From positions 35,325 to 99,324 of the forward strand of contig NZ_MPDK01000009.1 of the NCBI RefSeq assembly GCF_003144315.1: DNA of 64,000 bases. Reading direction: 5' to 3'. The DNA comes from Sulfoacidibacillus thermotolerans. GTDB taxonomy: Bacteria > Bacillota > Bacilli > Alicyclobacillales > SLC66. Of the stretch, positions 56,860-63,395 are shown piece by piece (positions within the stretch are counted from its first letter, which is position 1; every line of letters begins with the position of its first letter). The notes beneath the pieces were generated by a model that was not told the origin of the DNA, made no database searches, and saw only the letters and a program-made list of their open reading frames with translations. The translations under genes and the position numbers were made by a program.

Positions 56860-57003
56860 TTAAGATCGTCCATCTAGAGGGCTATAAGGCACCTGCAAAA
56901 CGTCGCACAGGACAAACCAAAGGCCCCTTTCGCCGCTTGCAAACTCATCTGCGCTTCGAAAGGGGCCCACCCATTCACCACAAGTAGCAGGAATAAAGGC
57001 CAT
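56860..57003 (-). CDS. Short reading frame whose ribosome site lies in the TPP riboswitch
   Basis: ATG 57001-57003 is seven bases after GGGAGG (57011-57016), which belongs to the 3' side of the riboswitch core. The 47-residue product begins MAFIPATCGEWVGPFRSADE and contains RGLWFVLCDVLQVPYSPL. Its stop is followed immediately by the ykoE ribosome site. It could be a real small protein or a leader peptide whose translation is controlled by TPP. A GC hairpin (GGCCCCTTTCG with CGAAAGGGGCC) lies inside it. Confidence 0.55.
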   Translation of the reverse strand: MAFIPATCGEWVGPFRSADEFASGERGLWFVLCDVLQVPYSPLDGRS

Positions 57004-57005
57004 GG

Positions 57006-57092
57006 TACTTCCTCCCGCTGGCATTACCCAGATCGAGTTCACAAGGGTTAGCGACTTCGCTTCTCAGCCAAAGAAAATGGCACCCCTAGCAC
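57006..57092 (-). promoter_or_regulatory. TPP riboswitch (THI element)
   Basis: In transcript direction it has GGGGTGCC, GGCTGAGAAG, then CCCTTGTGAACTCGATCTGG and GTAATGCCAGCGGGAGGAAG, the conserved THI-box core. It regulates the downstream thiamine/HMP transporter genes. The aptamer ends at a purine-rich GGGAGG that serves as the ribosome site of the short frame, so control is probably at translation initiation, perhaps with the hairpin at 56912-56968 adding termination. Confidence 0.96.
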
Positions 57093-57196
57093 CAAACCAT
57101 ATGAATTTCGCAATTACTGTACCACGATCCCAGCAAAGTGTAAATAAATGTTTTGCATGAATCTAGCCGTTTACAATCACCTTTTTCGCGTTTGAC

Positions 57197-58048
57197 TTAA
57201 GACAGACCAAATGTCACATGGTCTGGATCATAAGGGAAGCTGCGTCGATTTTGATTCAACGCCGTGATCTGCTCTACTTCTTCGGTTGACAATTGAAAAT
57301 CAAAGAGTTGAGCATTCTCATGAATGCGCGCTTCATGTACTGACTTTGGAATCGTCACGACATCTTGTTCCAAATCCCATCGCAAGACGATCTGCGCTGG
57401 AGTCTTCTCGTACTTTTTGGCCAATTGCTGTAGCAAAGGATGAGAAAGTAATTCGCCGCCGCGCATTAAAGGCGACCACGCCTCCAGTTGAATGCCGTGC
57501 TCACGACAGAACGAGTACACTTCTCGTTGTGTTAAAAATGGATGAAACTCCACTTGATTGACGGCTGGTAAAACTTCAAAATGATCCATTACATCTTGCA
57601 AGTGATGGGGCTGAAAATTACTCACTCCGATCGCCCGAACATACCCCTCTTTGTATAATTTCTCAAAGGCACGCCAAGTTTCTAGATATTTCCCAGCGAC
57701 AGCCCAGTGAATCAGATAGAGATCGACATAGTCCACGCCGAGTTTTTTTCGACTCTCTTCAAATGCTTGCAACGTTGACTCATACCCTTGCCGACTATTC
57801 CACAATTTCGTTGTAATAAACAATTCTTCACGGGCGATGCCAGAATCCTTGATGGCCTGGCCGACTCCCGCCTCATTTCCATAAATCGCAGCAGTGTCGA
57901 TGTGGCGATATCCGTATTCAATCGCCGTCCGAACTGCATTCTCTACTTCGCCGCCCTCTTTTGATTCCCAGACCCCAAGTCCAACCCAAGGCATTTTGAC
58001 TCCATTATTTAAAACTGTGCTACTCGTTAAATCCACCTTCCGAATCAT
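57197..58048 (-). CDS. Aldo/keto reductase, YvgN-like
   Basis: A 283-residue TIM-barrel NADPH reductase. The catalytic tetrad is visible: Asp and Tyr in [17 protein letters not shown], Lys in [12 protein letters not shown] and His in [11 protein letters not shown]. The cofactor motif [19 protein letters not shown] is also present. It belongs to the glyoxal/methylglyoxal-reducing group like B. subtilis YvgN, or to the 2,5-diketogluconate reductases. Isolated gene upstream of tRNA-Sec. Confidence 0.93.
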   Translation of the reverse strand: MIRKVDLTSSTVLNNGVKMPWVGLGVWESKEGGEVENAVRTAIEYGYRHIDTAAIYGNEAGVGQAIKDSGIAREELFITTKLWNSRQGYESTLQAFEESRKKLGVDYVDLYLIHWAVAGKYLETWRAFEKLYKEGYVRAIGVSNFQPHHLQDVMDHFEVLPAVNQVEFHPFLTQREVYSFCREHGIQLEAWSPLMRGGELLSHPLLQQLAKKYEKTPAQIVLRWDLEQDVVTIPKSVHEARIHENAQLFDFQLSTEEVEQITALNQNRRSFPYDPDHVTFGLS

Positions 58049-58265
58049 TCCAATTCCTCCCTGATTAAGTGGAAAACTCTGCTCCTGTCATTCCAACTCT
58101 TACTCTACACATTGATGCAATGAATTTGCAATTACAAGCAACTAACAATTTGTATTTCCTTTGTTCACACAAAGGTTGAATCAATCAGTTGCATTTCAGA
58201 AGCTACTTTTGTTATGCTACATCCAGTTTGTTGCAGAGTCATAGCAGTGCATCCTTTCTCACGAT

Positions 58266-58362
58266 GGGAGCGGATGGGGTACTGGTGTCCTTCCCGGTCT
58301 TCAAAACCGAGTGGGCGGCGTGGTGCGTCGCCGGTGGGTTCGATTCCCACACGCTCTCGCCA
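58266..58362 (+). tRNA. selC: tRNA-Sec (TCA), selenocysteine
   Basis: A 97-base tRNA with anticodon loop CTTCAAA, anticodon TCA. It has a long variable arm (GGCGGCG with CGTCGCC), a T-arm GTGGGTTCGATTCCCAC, an acceptor GGGAGCG paired with CGCTCTC and an encoded CCA. The size, long arm and UGA-reading anticodon identify it as the selenocysteine tRNA. SelA is encoded at 33620-35041. Confidence 0.92.
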
Positions 58363-58538
58363 ATCGTTCGTTTCAATTCCCCAAATAGACGCGATCACTT
58401 CCTCTATGAGCTAAAAATACATGGTAAGCTGACTAACCAGCCCTGACAATAGGTAAAGAATCAATCGATAGAAAATGTTATAATAGTCACTATCAAATCG
58501 TAAGCTAAGTAAAAAGCAGCTTAAAGGAGAATGGATGT

Positions 58539-59279
58539 ATGATTCGAGAGAAAGTTGTCGTCATTACGGGAGCAAGTAGTGGAATCGGACAAGCTGCTGC
58601 ACTGCGGCTAGCCAACGATGGCGCAAAAGTTGTCCTTACGGCGCGTCGCACAGAACGGTTAATTCAAACGGTCCACGAGATCATAGAAAAGGGTGGAGAA
58701 GCTCGTTATCTCGCTGCAGATGTCACCTCAAAAGCTGACATGCAAAACGTAGCTGATTTCACAGTCGAAAATTATGGACGCATCGATGTCTGGGTGAACA
58801 ATGCTGGACTGATGCCTCTTTCCTATCTCAACAAGCGAAAAATCGATGAATGGGAAACGATGATCGATGTGAATATCAAAGGAGTGCTTTATGGCATTGC
58901 TGCAGCAGTTCCAGTTATGGAGCGCCAGCAGAGCGGACACATCATTAATATCTCTTCTGTTGCCGGTCACCGAGTGGGAATGGGTGGTGCTGTCTATAGC
59001 GGAACTAAATTTGCAGTTCGCGCGATTACAGAAGGATTGCGGATGGAACTCTCGCCCACCTCAAATATCCGCGCAACGATCATTTCTCCCGGGATGGTAG
59101 AAACTGAACTGCTAACGACAATCACCGATGAGGATGCGCTCAACGCACTAAAAGCTCGCGCCGCATCTAAGGCACTGCGATCTGAGGACATTGCAAATGC
59201 CATTGCCTATGCTATTGATCAACCAGAGTGGGCATCTGTAAATGAGATTGTGATCCGACCGACAACCCAGCCTTCTTAA
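58539..59279 (+). CDS. Short-chain dehydrogenase/reductase, YdfG-like
   Basis: A 246-residue classical SDR. It has VVVITGASSGIGQAAALRLA, the NNAG motif in VWVNNAGLMPLS, the Ser in IINISSVAGH and YSGTKFAVRA (catalytic Tyr and Lys). The region FAVRAITEGLRMELSP and the ending fit the YdfG/serine-3-dehydrogenase-like group. AAAGGAGA precedes the ATG and TATAAT lies at 58479-58484. Substrate unknown. It is the last core gene before the accessory toxin region. Confidence 0.9.
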   Translation: MIREKVVVITGASSGIGQAAALRLANDGAKVVLTARRTERLIQTVHEIIEKGGEARYLAADVTSKADMQNVADFTVENYGRIDVWVNNAGLMPLSYLNKRKIDEWETMIDVNIKGVLYGIAAAVPVMERQQSGHIINISSVAGHRVGMGGAVYSGTKFAVRAITEGLRMELSPTSNIRATIISPGMVETELLTTITDEDALNALKARAASKALRSEDIANAIAYAIDQPEWASVNEIVIRPTTQPS

Positions 59280-59293
59280 AGCGAATATTGATC

Positions 59294-59585
59294 AATCGGG
59301 TAGGAGGAAGGGCTAGTTCCCGACCTCCCACACCACTGTACGTACCGTTCGGTATACAGCGATTTTTATCTTGTGTAATGAAGTGCACCGTATCGTTCGA
59401 CTAAGTTCACGAGCCCTTGGTCGCACCAGTAGGCAAGCCCAAGAGCTTTGTTCATCTGGGGGTTAATGCCAACCGCTAGTACCTTTTTTGAGAGCCGCTA
59501 ATGTTTCTTGCCCAAGCCTCATGGTTACTGCTACCTTCCCCATTCCAGACTTTCACCGTATAGACAACGCCCATGCCAGGCGCAC
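59294..59585 (-). mobile_element. Group IIC intron derivative (most of the interior deleted)
   Basis: Reading on the minus strand, the 5' end GTGCGCC (59579-59585) continues as a domain I start with GTGAAAGTCTGG. The 3' end has a domain V hairpin (CTGTATACCGAACGGT, about 59333-59362) and a domain VI stem with CCTACCCGAT. Only about 290 nt remain of the usual 1.8-2 kb. A short stretch (LGLAYWCDQGLVNLVERY, then a stop) looks like the C-terminus of an intron-encoded reverse transcriptase. The 5' end follows the hairpin plus T run of repeat R1, the insertion preference of group IIC introns. Confidence 0.75.
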
Positions 59586-59588
59586 AAA

Positions 59589-59654
59589 AGGGAGCCGAGC
59601 CTCGATCTAAAGAAGTTGGCTCTCTTCGGTTACAGCACTTCAAATTCGTGTTAC
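59589..59654 (-). repeat. Cassette-boundary repeat R1
   Basis: One of four related copies: in minus-strand order GTAACACGAATTTGAAGTGC, then CTGTAACCGAAGAGAGCC and a hairpin ending in GGCTCCC and T. It lies after the DUF4926-type immunity gene and before the intron derivative. Confidence 0.8.
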
Positions 59655-59688
59655 CAAATCAGAAGGGTGTTAAGCGAATAAGCAGTTG

Positions 59689-59877
59689 TTATGCCGGTTC
59701 CAGCTCGGATGGTTGAGCTACAACCATTGCAATCGTTTCTCCTGTCAGCGGGTTGGAAAACTCCACTTCCATATTTCCGTCTGAATACACTTCTATGATA
59801 TATCCAATATCCCCTTCAGATAACCCTTCATTCTTAAAGCGATTAGTTTTCAGTTTGACGCAGTCATATTGATTCAT
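59689..59877 (-). CDS. DUF4926-type immunity protein
   Basis: A 62-residue protein with the DUF4926 pattern: DCVKLKTNRFKNEGLSEGDI, then GYIIEVYSDGNMEVEFSNP and GETIAMVV. These small beta-barrel proteins are typically encoded next to polymorphic toxins, including DUF6883-type ones. AGGAGG precedes the ATG. It is intact although the toxin upstream is broken, as expected if immunity against relatives is still useful. Confidence 0.8.
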   Translation of the reverse strand: MNQYDCVKLKTNRFKNEGLSEGDIGYIIEVYSDGNMEVEFSNPLTGETIAMVVAQPSELEPA

Positions 59878-59888
59878 ATTTTACCTCC

Positions 59889-60403
59889 TTACGGCATGAA
59901 TCCCGCAAACGGTGTGTTAAGTGTAATTGAACCGTCAGGTTGAATCATCCAACCCGACTTCAGATAGCTAACTCCCCCTGTTTCCTCTCCAATTCCCGGA
60001 AATTCAATTCCTATGTTAATTCGTTGTCCGTTCCCATCTAACTTACCCAGAGAAAAATCACCAGCTTGGAATTTCTGAGAAGCTTGTTCCTGATAAATCT
60101 TAACCAGTTGATCCGAACTGCTTTTGTCGTACCCCAAGCCTTTAAACACCGTGTCTTTTCCATGTTTAGCTCCATCTTTAAATATATAACTCCATCTTTA
60201 AATATATAATCGGTAAACTTCCGACTATCCACAGTTGCTACATTCCCCGTACCCTCAGCACTTGCCCCATCAACAACCTCTGCCTTGCTTGACACATTCT
60301 CCGCTGTCGATGCTTCTCGCGTATCGAGCACCGTGAATTTGCTCTCTTAATTCATTTCACGCAAAGCGTCTAGCTCATTGGATTCTTTTGCAAATAAGGT
60401 CAT
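59889..60403 (-). pseudogene. Broken orphan toxin cassette, DUF6883-type
   Basis: From ATG 60401-60403 the shared arm (LFAKESNELDALREMN) is read, then a TAA replaces the CAA found in the sister copies. Downstream the frame FTDYIFKDG is shifted by a 20-bp tandem duplication. If one copy is removed the frame continues as AKHGKDTVFKGLGYDKSSSD, then DFSLGKLDGNGQRINIGIEF and SGWMIQPDGSITLNTPFAGF, a DUF6883-type toxin domain. Two independent lesions make it non-functional unless recombination rescues the tip. The toxin activity of the family is not known to me. Confidence 0.8.
60170..60209. repeat. 20-bp perfect tandem duplication
   Basis: CTCCATCTTTAAATATATAA occurs twice in direct succession (60170-60189 and 60190-60209) inside the DUF6883-type toxin frame. 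Because 20 is not a multiple of three it shifts the frame. Confidence 0.97.
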
Positions 60404-60428
60404 ATTAACATATCGTTGGACGTCTCTC
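60249..60428 (-). repeat. Recombination arm, copy in the DUF6883-type cassette
   Basis: About 180 bp nearly identical to the arm at the end of the parental toxin (63716-63899). It encodes LFAKESNELDALREMN and TAENVSSKAEVVDGASAEGT, with a nonsense change and a few substitutions. Confidence 0.85.
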
Positions 60429-60464
60429 CCAAACTAAGACAACCAAGTCACCGAGTGAAGACAA

Positions 60465-60533
60465 AAAAGGAGCCTAACCCAGATCTATCGAGGTTGGCTC
60501 CCTTTGGTTACAGCACTTGAAATTCATGTTACT
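60465..60533 (-). repeat. Cassette-boundary repeat R2
   Basis: Second copy of the boundary repeat, with the hairpin GGGAGCCAACCTCG and GGCTCC followed by six T on the minus strand. It follows the immunity gene of the colicin E5-type cassette. Confidence 0.8.
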
Positions 60534-60541
60534 GGGACTAT

Positions 60542-60889
60542 CTAAACTGGCATATCGTCATGCGACAATACGGTTAGATTGACGTATTGCGAATCATCCC
60601 TCTCAGCTTCAAACTCCAACACTGAAATTGCTGCAGAGTTGCACTGTTTGATAAGGAGGCTCCACTCTTTTTGCTCTTCGAGAACGTCACTGCAATCTAA
60701 TCCATTAAGGGGGGCTACTACTGGTGTTATCTTGCCTTCTGCAATGTGGAAAAATTCCACACCGGCCACTACTAAACCTGAAACGGTGCAATCCGAAACA
60801 ATCTCAATTGCAACCGACAAGGGGAAATATAACTCATTTCCCGACTGAATTGCTGCATACGAATACTTGTCTAACAATTGCTGTATCAC
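60542..60889 (-). CDS. Probable immunity protein for the colicin E5-type toxin
   Basis: A 115-residue acidic protein from GTG 60887-60889 with GGGGGG upstream; the frame opens at 60928. It is strand-rich (ELYFPLSVAIEIVSDCTVSG, then VVAGVEFFHIAEGKITPVV) and no homolog is recalled with certainty. Its place 11 bp behind the toxin stop and the paired layout of the array indicate immunity. It ends before repeat R2. Confidence 0.65.
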   Translation of the reverse strand: MIQQLLDKYSYAAIQSGNELYFPLSVAIEIVSDCTVSGLVVAGVEFFHIAEGKITPVVAPLNGLDCSDVLEEQKEWSLLIKQCNSAAISVLEFEAERDDSQYVNLTVLSHDDMPV

Positions 60890-60900
60890 AAGAATCCCCC

Positions 60901-61335
60901 CTACTTGTCGCCCCACGGTGACTTCCAATTCGGATCATTCCGGTCACTCACTTGAACAATATTACCCGTCCTGTCGTTGCGAACGACATAGCTTCCATCC
61001 GAGTTGATATATGCAGTCGCGGGGTCACTATTTCTCGTCCCGTCAGGCCGAAACCTTGTGTCAGTCGTTTTAACGGTTCTGGCAGGATGGTCAATAGTTT
61101 GTTGAATGGAATCCTTGGTCCAACCACGCTGTGTCATTTGTTTAGCTATCTTGCTGTCGTAGTTGATTGAGAGTTTCCCAGTACCCTCAGCACTCGCCCC
61201 ACCAACAACCTCTGCCTTGCTTGTCACATTCTCCGCTGTCGGTACTTCTCGCGTATCGAGCGCCGTGACCTTGCTCTCTTGATTCATTTCACGCAAAGCG
61301 TCTAGCTCATTGGATTCTTTTGCAAATAAGGTCAT
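60901..61335 (-). CDS. Orphan toxin cassette with colicin E5-type tRNase tip
   Basis: 144 residues from ATG 61333-61335. Residues 1-52 are the shared arm. The C-terminal 90 match the colicin E5-related ribonuclease domain: KIAKQMTQRGWTKDSIQQTI, then ARTVKTTDTRF, DPATAYINSDGSYVVRNDRT and VSDRNDPNWKSPW. Colicin E5 cuts tRNA-Tyr, -His, -Asn and -Asp in the anticodon after position 34, normally occupied by queuosine. The short piece lacks any delivery or trafficking domain, so it is a silent or recombination-ready tip. Confidence 0.85.
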   Translation of the reverse strand: MTLFAKESNELDALREMNQESKVTALDTREVPTAENVTSKAEVVGGASAEGTGKLSINYDSKIAKQMTQRGWTKDSIQQTIDHPARTVKTTDTRFRPDGTRNSDPATAYINSDGSYVVRNDRTGNIVQVSDRNDPNWKSPWGDK

Positions 61336-61358
61336 GTGAACCTATCGATGGACGTCAC
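61181..61358 (-). repeat. Recombination arm, copy in the colicin E5-type cassette
   Basis: About 178 bp related to the parental arm at 63716-63899. It includes the upstream GACGTCCATCGATAGG stretch and ends at the codons GASAEGT, where the toxin sequences diverge. Confidence 0.88.
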
Positions 61359-61397
61359 CCCAAAACTAAGACAACCGAATGACCAAGTGAAGGCAAA

Positions 61398-61465
61398 AAC
61401 GGATCCAACCCACGATTTAACGAGGTTGACTCTGTTTGGTTACAGCACTTGAAATTCGTGTTACC
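61398..61465 (-). repeat. Cassette-boundary repeat R3
   Basis: Third copy, with GTAACACGAATTTCAAGTGC and a weaker hairpin (mismatched arms). It separates the frameshifted immunity remnant from the colicin E5-type cassette. Confidence 0.78.
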
Positions 61466-61483
61466 GTCCAAATAAAGAAATTG

Positions 61484-61733
61484 TCAATTCGTATCGCTGA
61501 ATTCAGTCAACTCCAAAAGAATTTCGCGAACAATCGGCTCCGCGTGAGCGTAATAGGTAATTTCTAACTTTGTGAAACGAATCTCCTCCAACTGATTGTA
61601 CAGTCTCCACAACCTATCAATTAATGTTCGGGAACAATCGCGGTGTTGAGCCGTTCTTGCAATTCAACCAGCCCAATTGAGTGATTTAAAAACATCGTGC
61701 AAAGCTTTTGAATGCCTCCAAGCTCCTCACCTC
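61484..61733 (-). pseudogene. Frameshifted immunity-like remnant without a toxin
   Basis: Two frames that join after a one-base shift near 61625 encode MFLNHSIGLVELQERLNTAI, then LIDRLWRLYNQLEEIRFTKL and EITYYAHAEPIVREILLELT before TGA at 61484-61486. The parts read as one helical protein of about 80 residues, typical of immunity proteins. No start codon with a ribosome site and no associated toxin is seen. The family is not recognised. Confidence 0.5.
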
Positions 61734-61812
61734 ACTTTATAATAATTATCACTACGGCACCGAACTTGTTCACAATTAAATTGGAAGAAATCGCTTAGTT
61801 TTATTTCGTGAA

Positions 61813-62370
61813 TCAGAATTCATGTTTCTTACAGTCATGTTCATCGATGTGAGAGATTAATCCTGAAATCCATCCCACTTCGGAACCATATACCTTTTTG
61901 TTGTACTCCCACTTAACATTAAACTGGGTTCTGCCGTCTCTCCAATTCGGGAGATTCTCCTTAAATATCTGTGTCGCATAATAACTCCCCCCAAAAAGAG
62001 CATGCTCTTCATGTGAAATGATTAGTCCCCAGTTGCCCGCCACTGAATAAATCGCATTTTCAAGATATATAGGTAAATGACAGTAGTCTTCATACGGCGT
62101 ATCAACATTAATCTGCCAATGACCTGGGTTATTAAAAACGTCATTCTCTCCCTCTATTTCAGAAATGAAAAACGATGATTCACCGAGGGTTCTCATAGTC
62201 CTAATTAAAGCCAGATATTGTTCGTTGGTAAGGAAATAGCCTTCCGTGGGACACAAAATCAAGCGGTTTGGAAGTTTATCTGTAAACACCTCGGCAAATG
62301 GGTTGTTCCCTTTGAACAACTGGCCATATGTTGAACGCATCCTTTTCAACGTTTCTTGCTCTAAACTCAT
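61813..62370 (-). CDS. Probable immunity protein of the 62.4-62.8 kb toxin
   Basis: A 185-residue alpha/beta protein with many aromatic residues (GLIISHEEHALFGGSYYATQ, then WRDGRTQFNVKWEYNKKVYG). GGGGGAG precedes the ATG. It lies 15 bp after the toxin stop. The pattern resembles SMI1/KNR4-like or other immunity families, but I cannot assign it with certainty. Position in the array is the main argument. Confidence 0.65.
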   Translation of the reverse strand: MSLEQETLKRMRSTYGQLFKGNNPFAEVFTDKLPNRLILCPTEGYFLTNEQYLALIRTMRTLGESSFFISEIEGENDVFNNPGHWQINVDTPYEDYCHLPIYLENAIYSVAGNWGLIISHEEHALFGGSYYATQIFKENLPNWRDGRTQFNVKWEYNKKVYGSEVGWISGLISHIDEHDCKKHEF

Positions 62371-62385
62371 TCGGACTCCCCCAAA

Positions 62386-62790
62386 TCAATTGATAAACTT
62401 AATCTTTCTTAAGCCTTGCACACCATTTACATCAATTGTCGGAGGTCCGCTTTTGGAAGCACTTCTATAGGTAAACGTAATGCCTTCACCATCGTTTCCT
62501 ACATAGACGCCTGATTTTACCTCGCGAATTGTTGACGGTATTACTTGTTTTTTGAAGAACTTGAACGCATCCGACGAGTTTCCCGTTACAGAACGGATTC
62601 CACTGTTCTCAGCAGGGATCCCGATACTCTTTAGCTCGTTAGCAAATAGTTTTCCTAACGAGCTAACATCTCCCGTACCCTCAACGCTCGCCCCACCAAC
62701 AACCTCTGCCTTGCTTGTCACATTCTCCGCTGTCGATGCTTCTCGCGTATCGAGCGCCATAACCTTGCTCTCTTGATTCATTTCACGCAA
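62386..62790 (-). CDS. Orphan toxin cassette, unidentified tip
   Basis: 134 codons open from TTG 62788-62790, with ATG at 62779-62781. It begins with the shortened arm (REMNQESKVMALDTREAST to GASVEGT). The roughly 95-residue tip has ASDAFKFFKK-like helix (SDAFKFFKKQVIPSTIREVK) and a strand-rich end (GITFTYRSASKSGPPTIDVN, then GLRKIKFIN). The end is similar to C-terminal domains seen on other secreted polymorphic toxins, but I cannot name the activity. There is no ribosome site of its own. Confidence 0.65.
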   Translation of the reverse strand: MREMNQESKVMALDTREASTAENVTSKAEVVGGASVEGTGDVSSLGKLFANELKSIGIPAENSGIRSVTGNSSDAFKFFKKQVIPSTIREVKSGVYVGNDGEGITFTYRSASKSGPPTIDVNGVQGLRKIKFIN

Positions 62791-62793
62791 AAT
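62674..62793 (-). repeat. Recombination arm, shortened copy
   Basis: About 120 bp of the shared arm, starting only at the codons for LREMN, so its 5' third is missing compared with the other copies. The junction lies next to the recombinase remnant. Confidence 0.85.
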
Positions 62794-62867
62794 GAGTTAT
62801 ATTAGCACCTTCGCCCGATTACTGCGCCATAAACATGATGTATTTAGAACGATAATGCAGTCAACAG

Positions 62868-63014
62868 TCAGGCCATCTTCATCGACTTTCTCACACCGAC
62901 CCCCTTGTATCCTCGAATGAGTCCAATGCCATTGTCCACGCAATAGCACATAATTTCGCCCCAGCGGACTTGGCCTTGCGTTGAAATTCGTATGTATCCA
63001 ACTGCTTTGGTCAT
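62868..63014 (-). pseudogene. Serine recombinase N-terminal remnant
   Basis: ATG 63012-63014 starts MTKAVGYIRISTQGQV, which is the nucleophile region (YIRxS) of large serine recombinases/resolvases. After about 17 residues most of the catalytic domain is missing: the frame continues with CYCVDNGIGLIRGYKGVGVR and stops at 62868-62870, only 48 codons. It seems to be an internally deleted relic, located between R4 and the orphan cassettes. Confidence 0.65.
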
Positions 63015-63071
63015 TCCTGATTCACCTCGTGGCCATACGAAGACGAGTGAATGACCAAGCGAAGATAGAGA

Positions 63072-63138
63072 AGGGAGCCAGACCCCGATTTATCAAGGCT
63101 GACTCCCTTCGATTACAGCACTTCAAATTCGTGTTACT
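63072..63138 (-). repeat. Cassette-boundary repeat R4
   Basis: Fourth copy, directly after the parental immunity gene. GTAACACGAATTTGAAGTGC is followed by a hairpin in which GGGAGTCAG pairs with CTGGCTCCC. It looks like the natural terminator of the toxin-immunity operon, copied with each cassette. Confidence 0.82.
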
Positions 63139-63141
63139 GTC

Positions 63142-63384
63142 TTACCTTCCCATTAATTTTTCTGCGATTTCCAAGCACTCTATGAGACTTTTATCGAATT
63201 GTGTACGAAATTGCCTTTGAAATATGTCGTGTATTTCTCTTGCGAGTTCTTCAGCAGTCGAGCAGGAATCCATTTTCTCAGATATCATCTTAATCTCAAC
63301 CTCATACTCATCGGTTGGCGAAAATGACATTAAATCAATTGGATCCCATTCGTTTATAACGCTTGCCACTCTTTCAGTATTCAT
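63142..63384 (-). CDS. DUF1871-like immunity protein
   Basis: An 80-residue acidic helical protein from ATG 63382-63384, behind AGGAGGGC. It has the pattern NEWDPIDLMSFSPTDEYEVE and a C-terminal helix, as in DUF1871 proteins that often accompany toxins in Bacillota. It lies 11 bp after the parental toxin stop and should neutralise it. Confidence 0.75.
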   Translation of the reverse strand: MNTERVASVINEWDPIDLMSFSPTDEYEVEIKMISEKMDSCSTAEELAREIHDIFQRQFRTQFDKSLIECLEIAEKLMGR

Positions 63385-63395
63385 GTGTTGCCCTC

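Noticed and set aside
59460..59600. Continuous minus-strand frame through the intron derivative as a protein gene
   Set aside because: The first part coincides with the conserved RNA start of group II introns; only the last 30 codons resemble a reverse transcriptase C-terminus.
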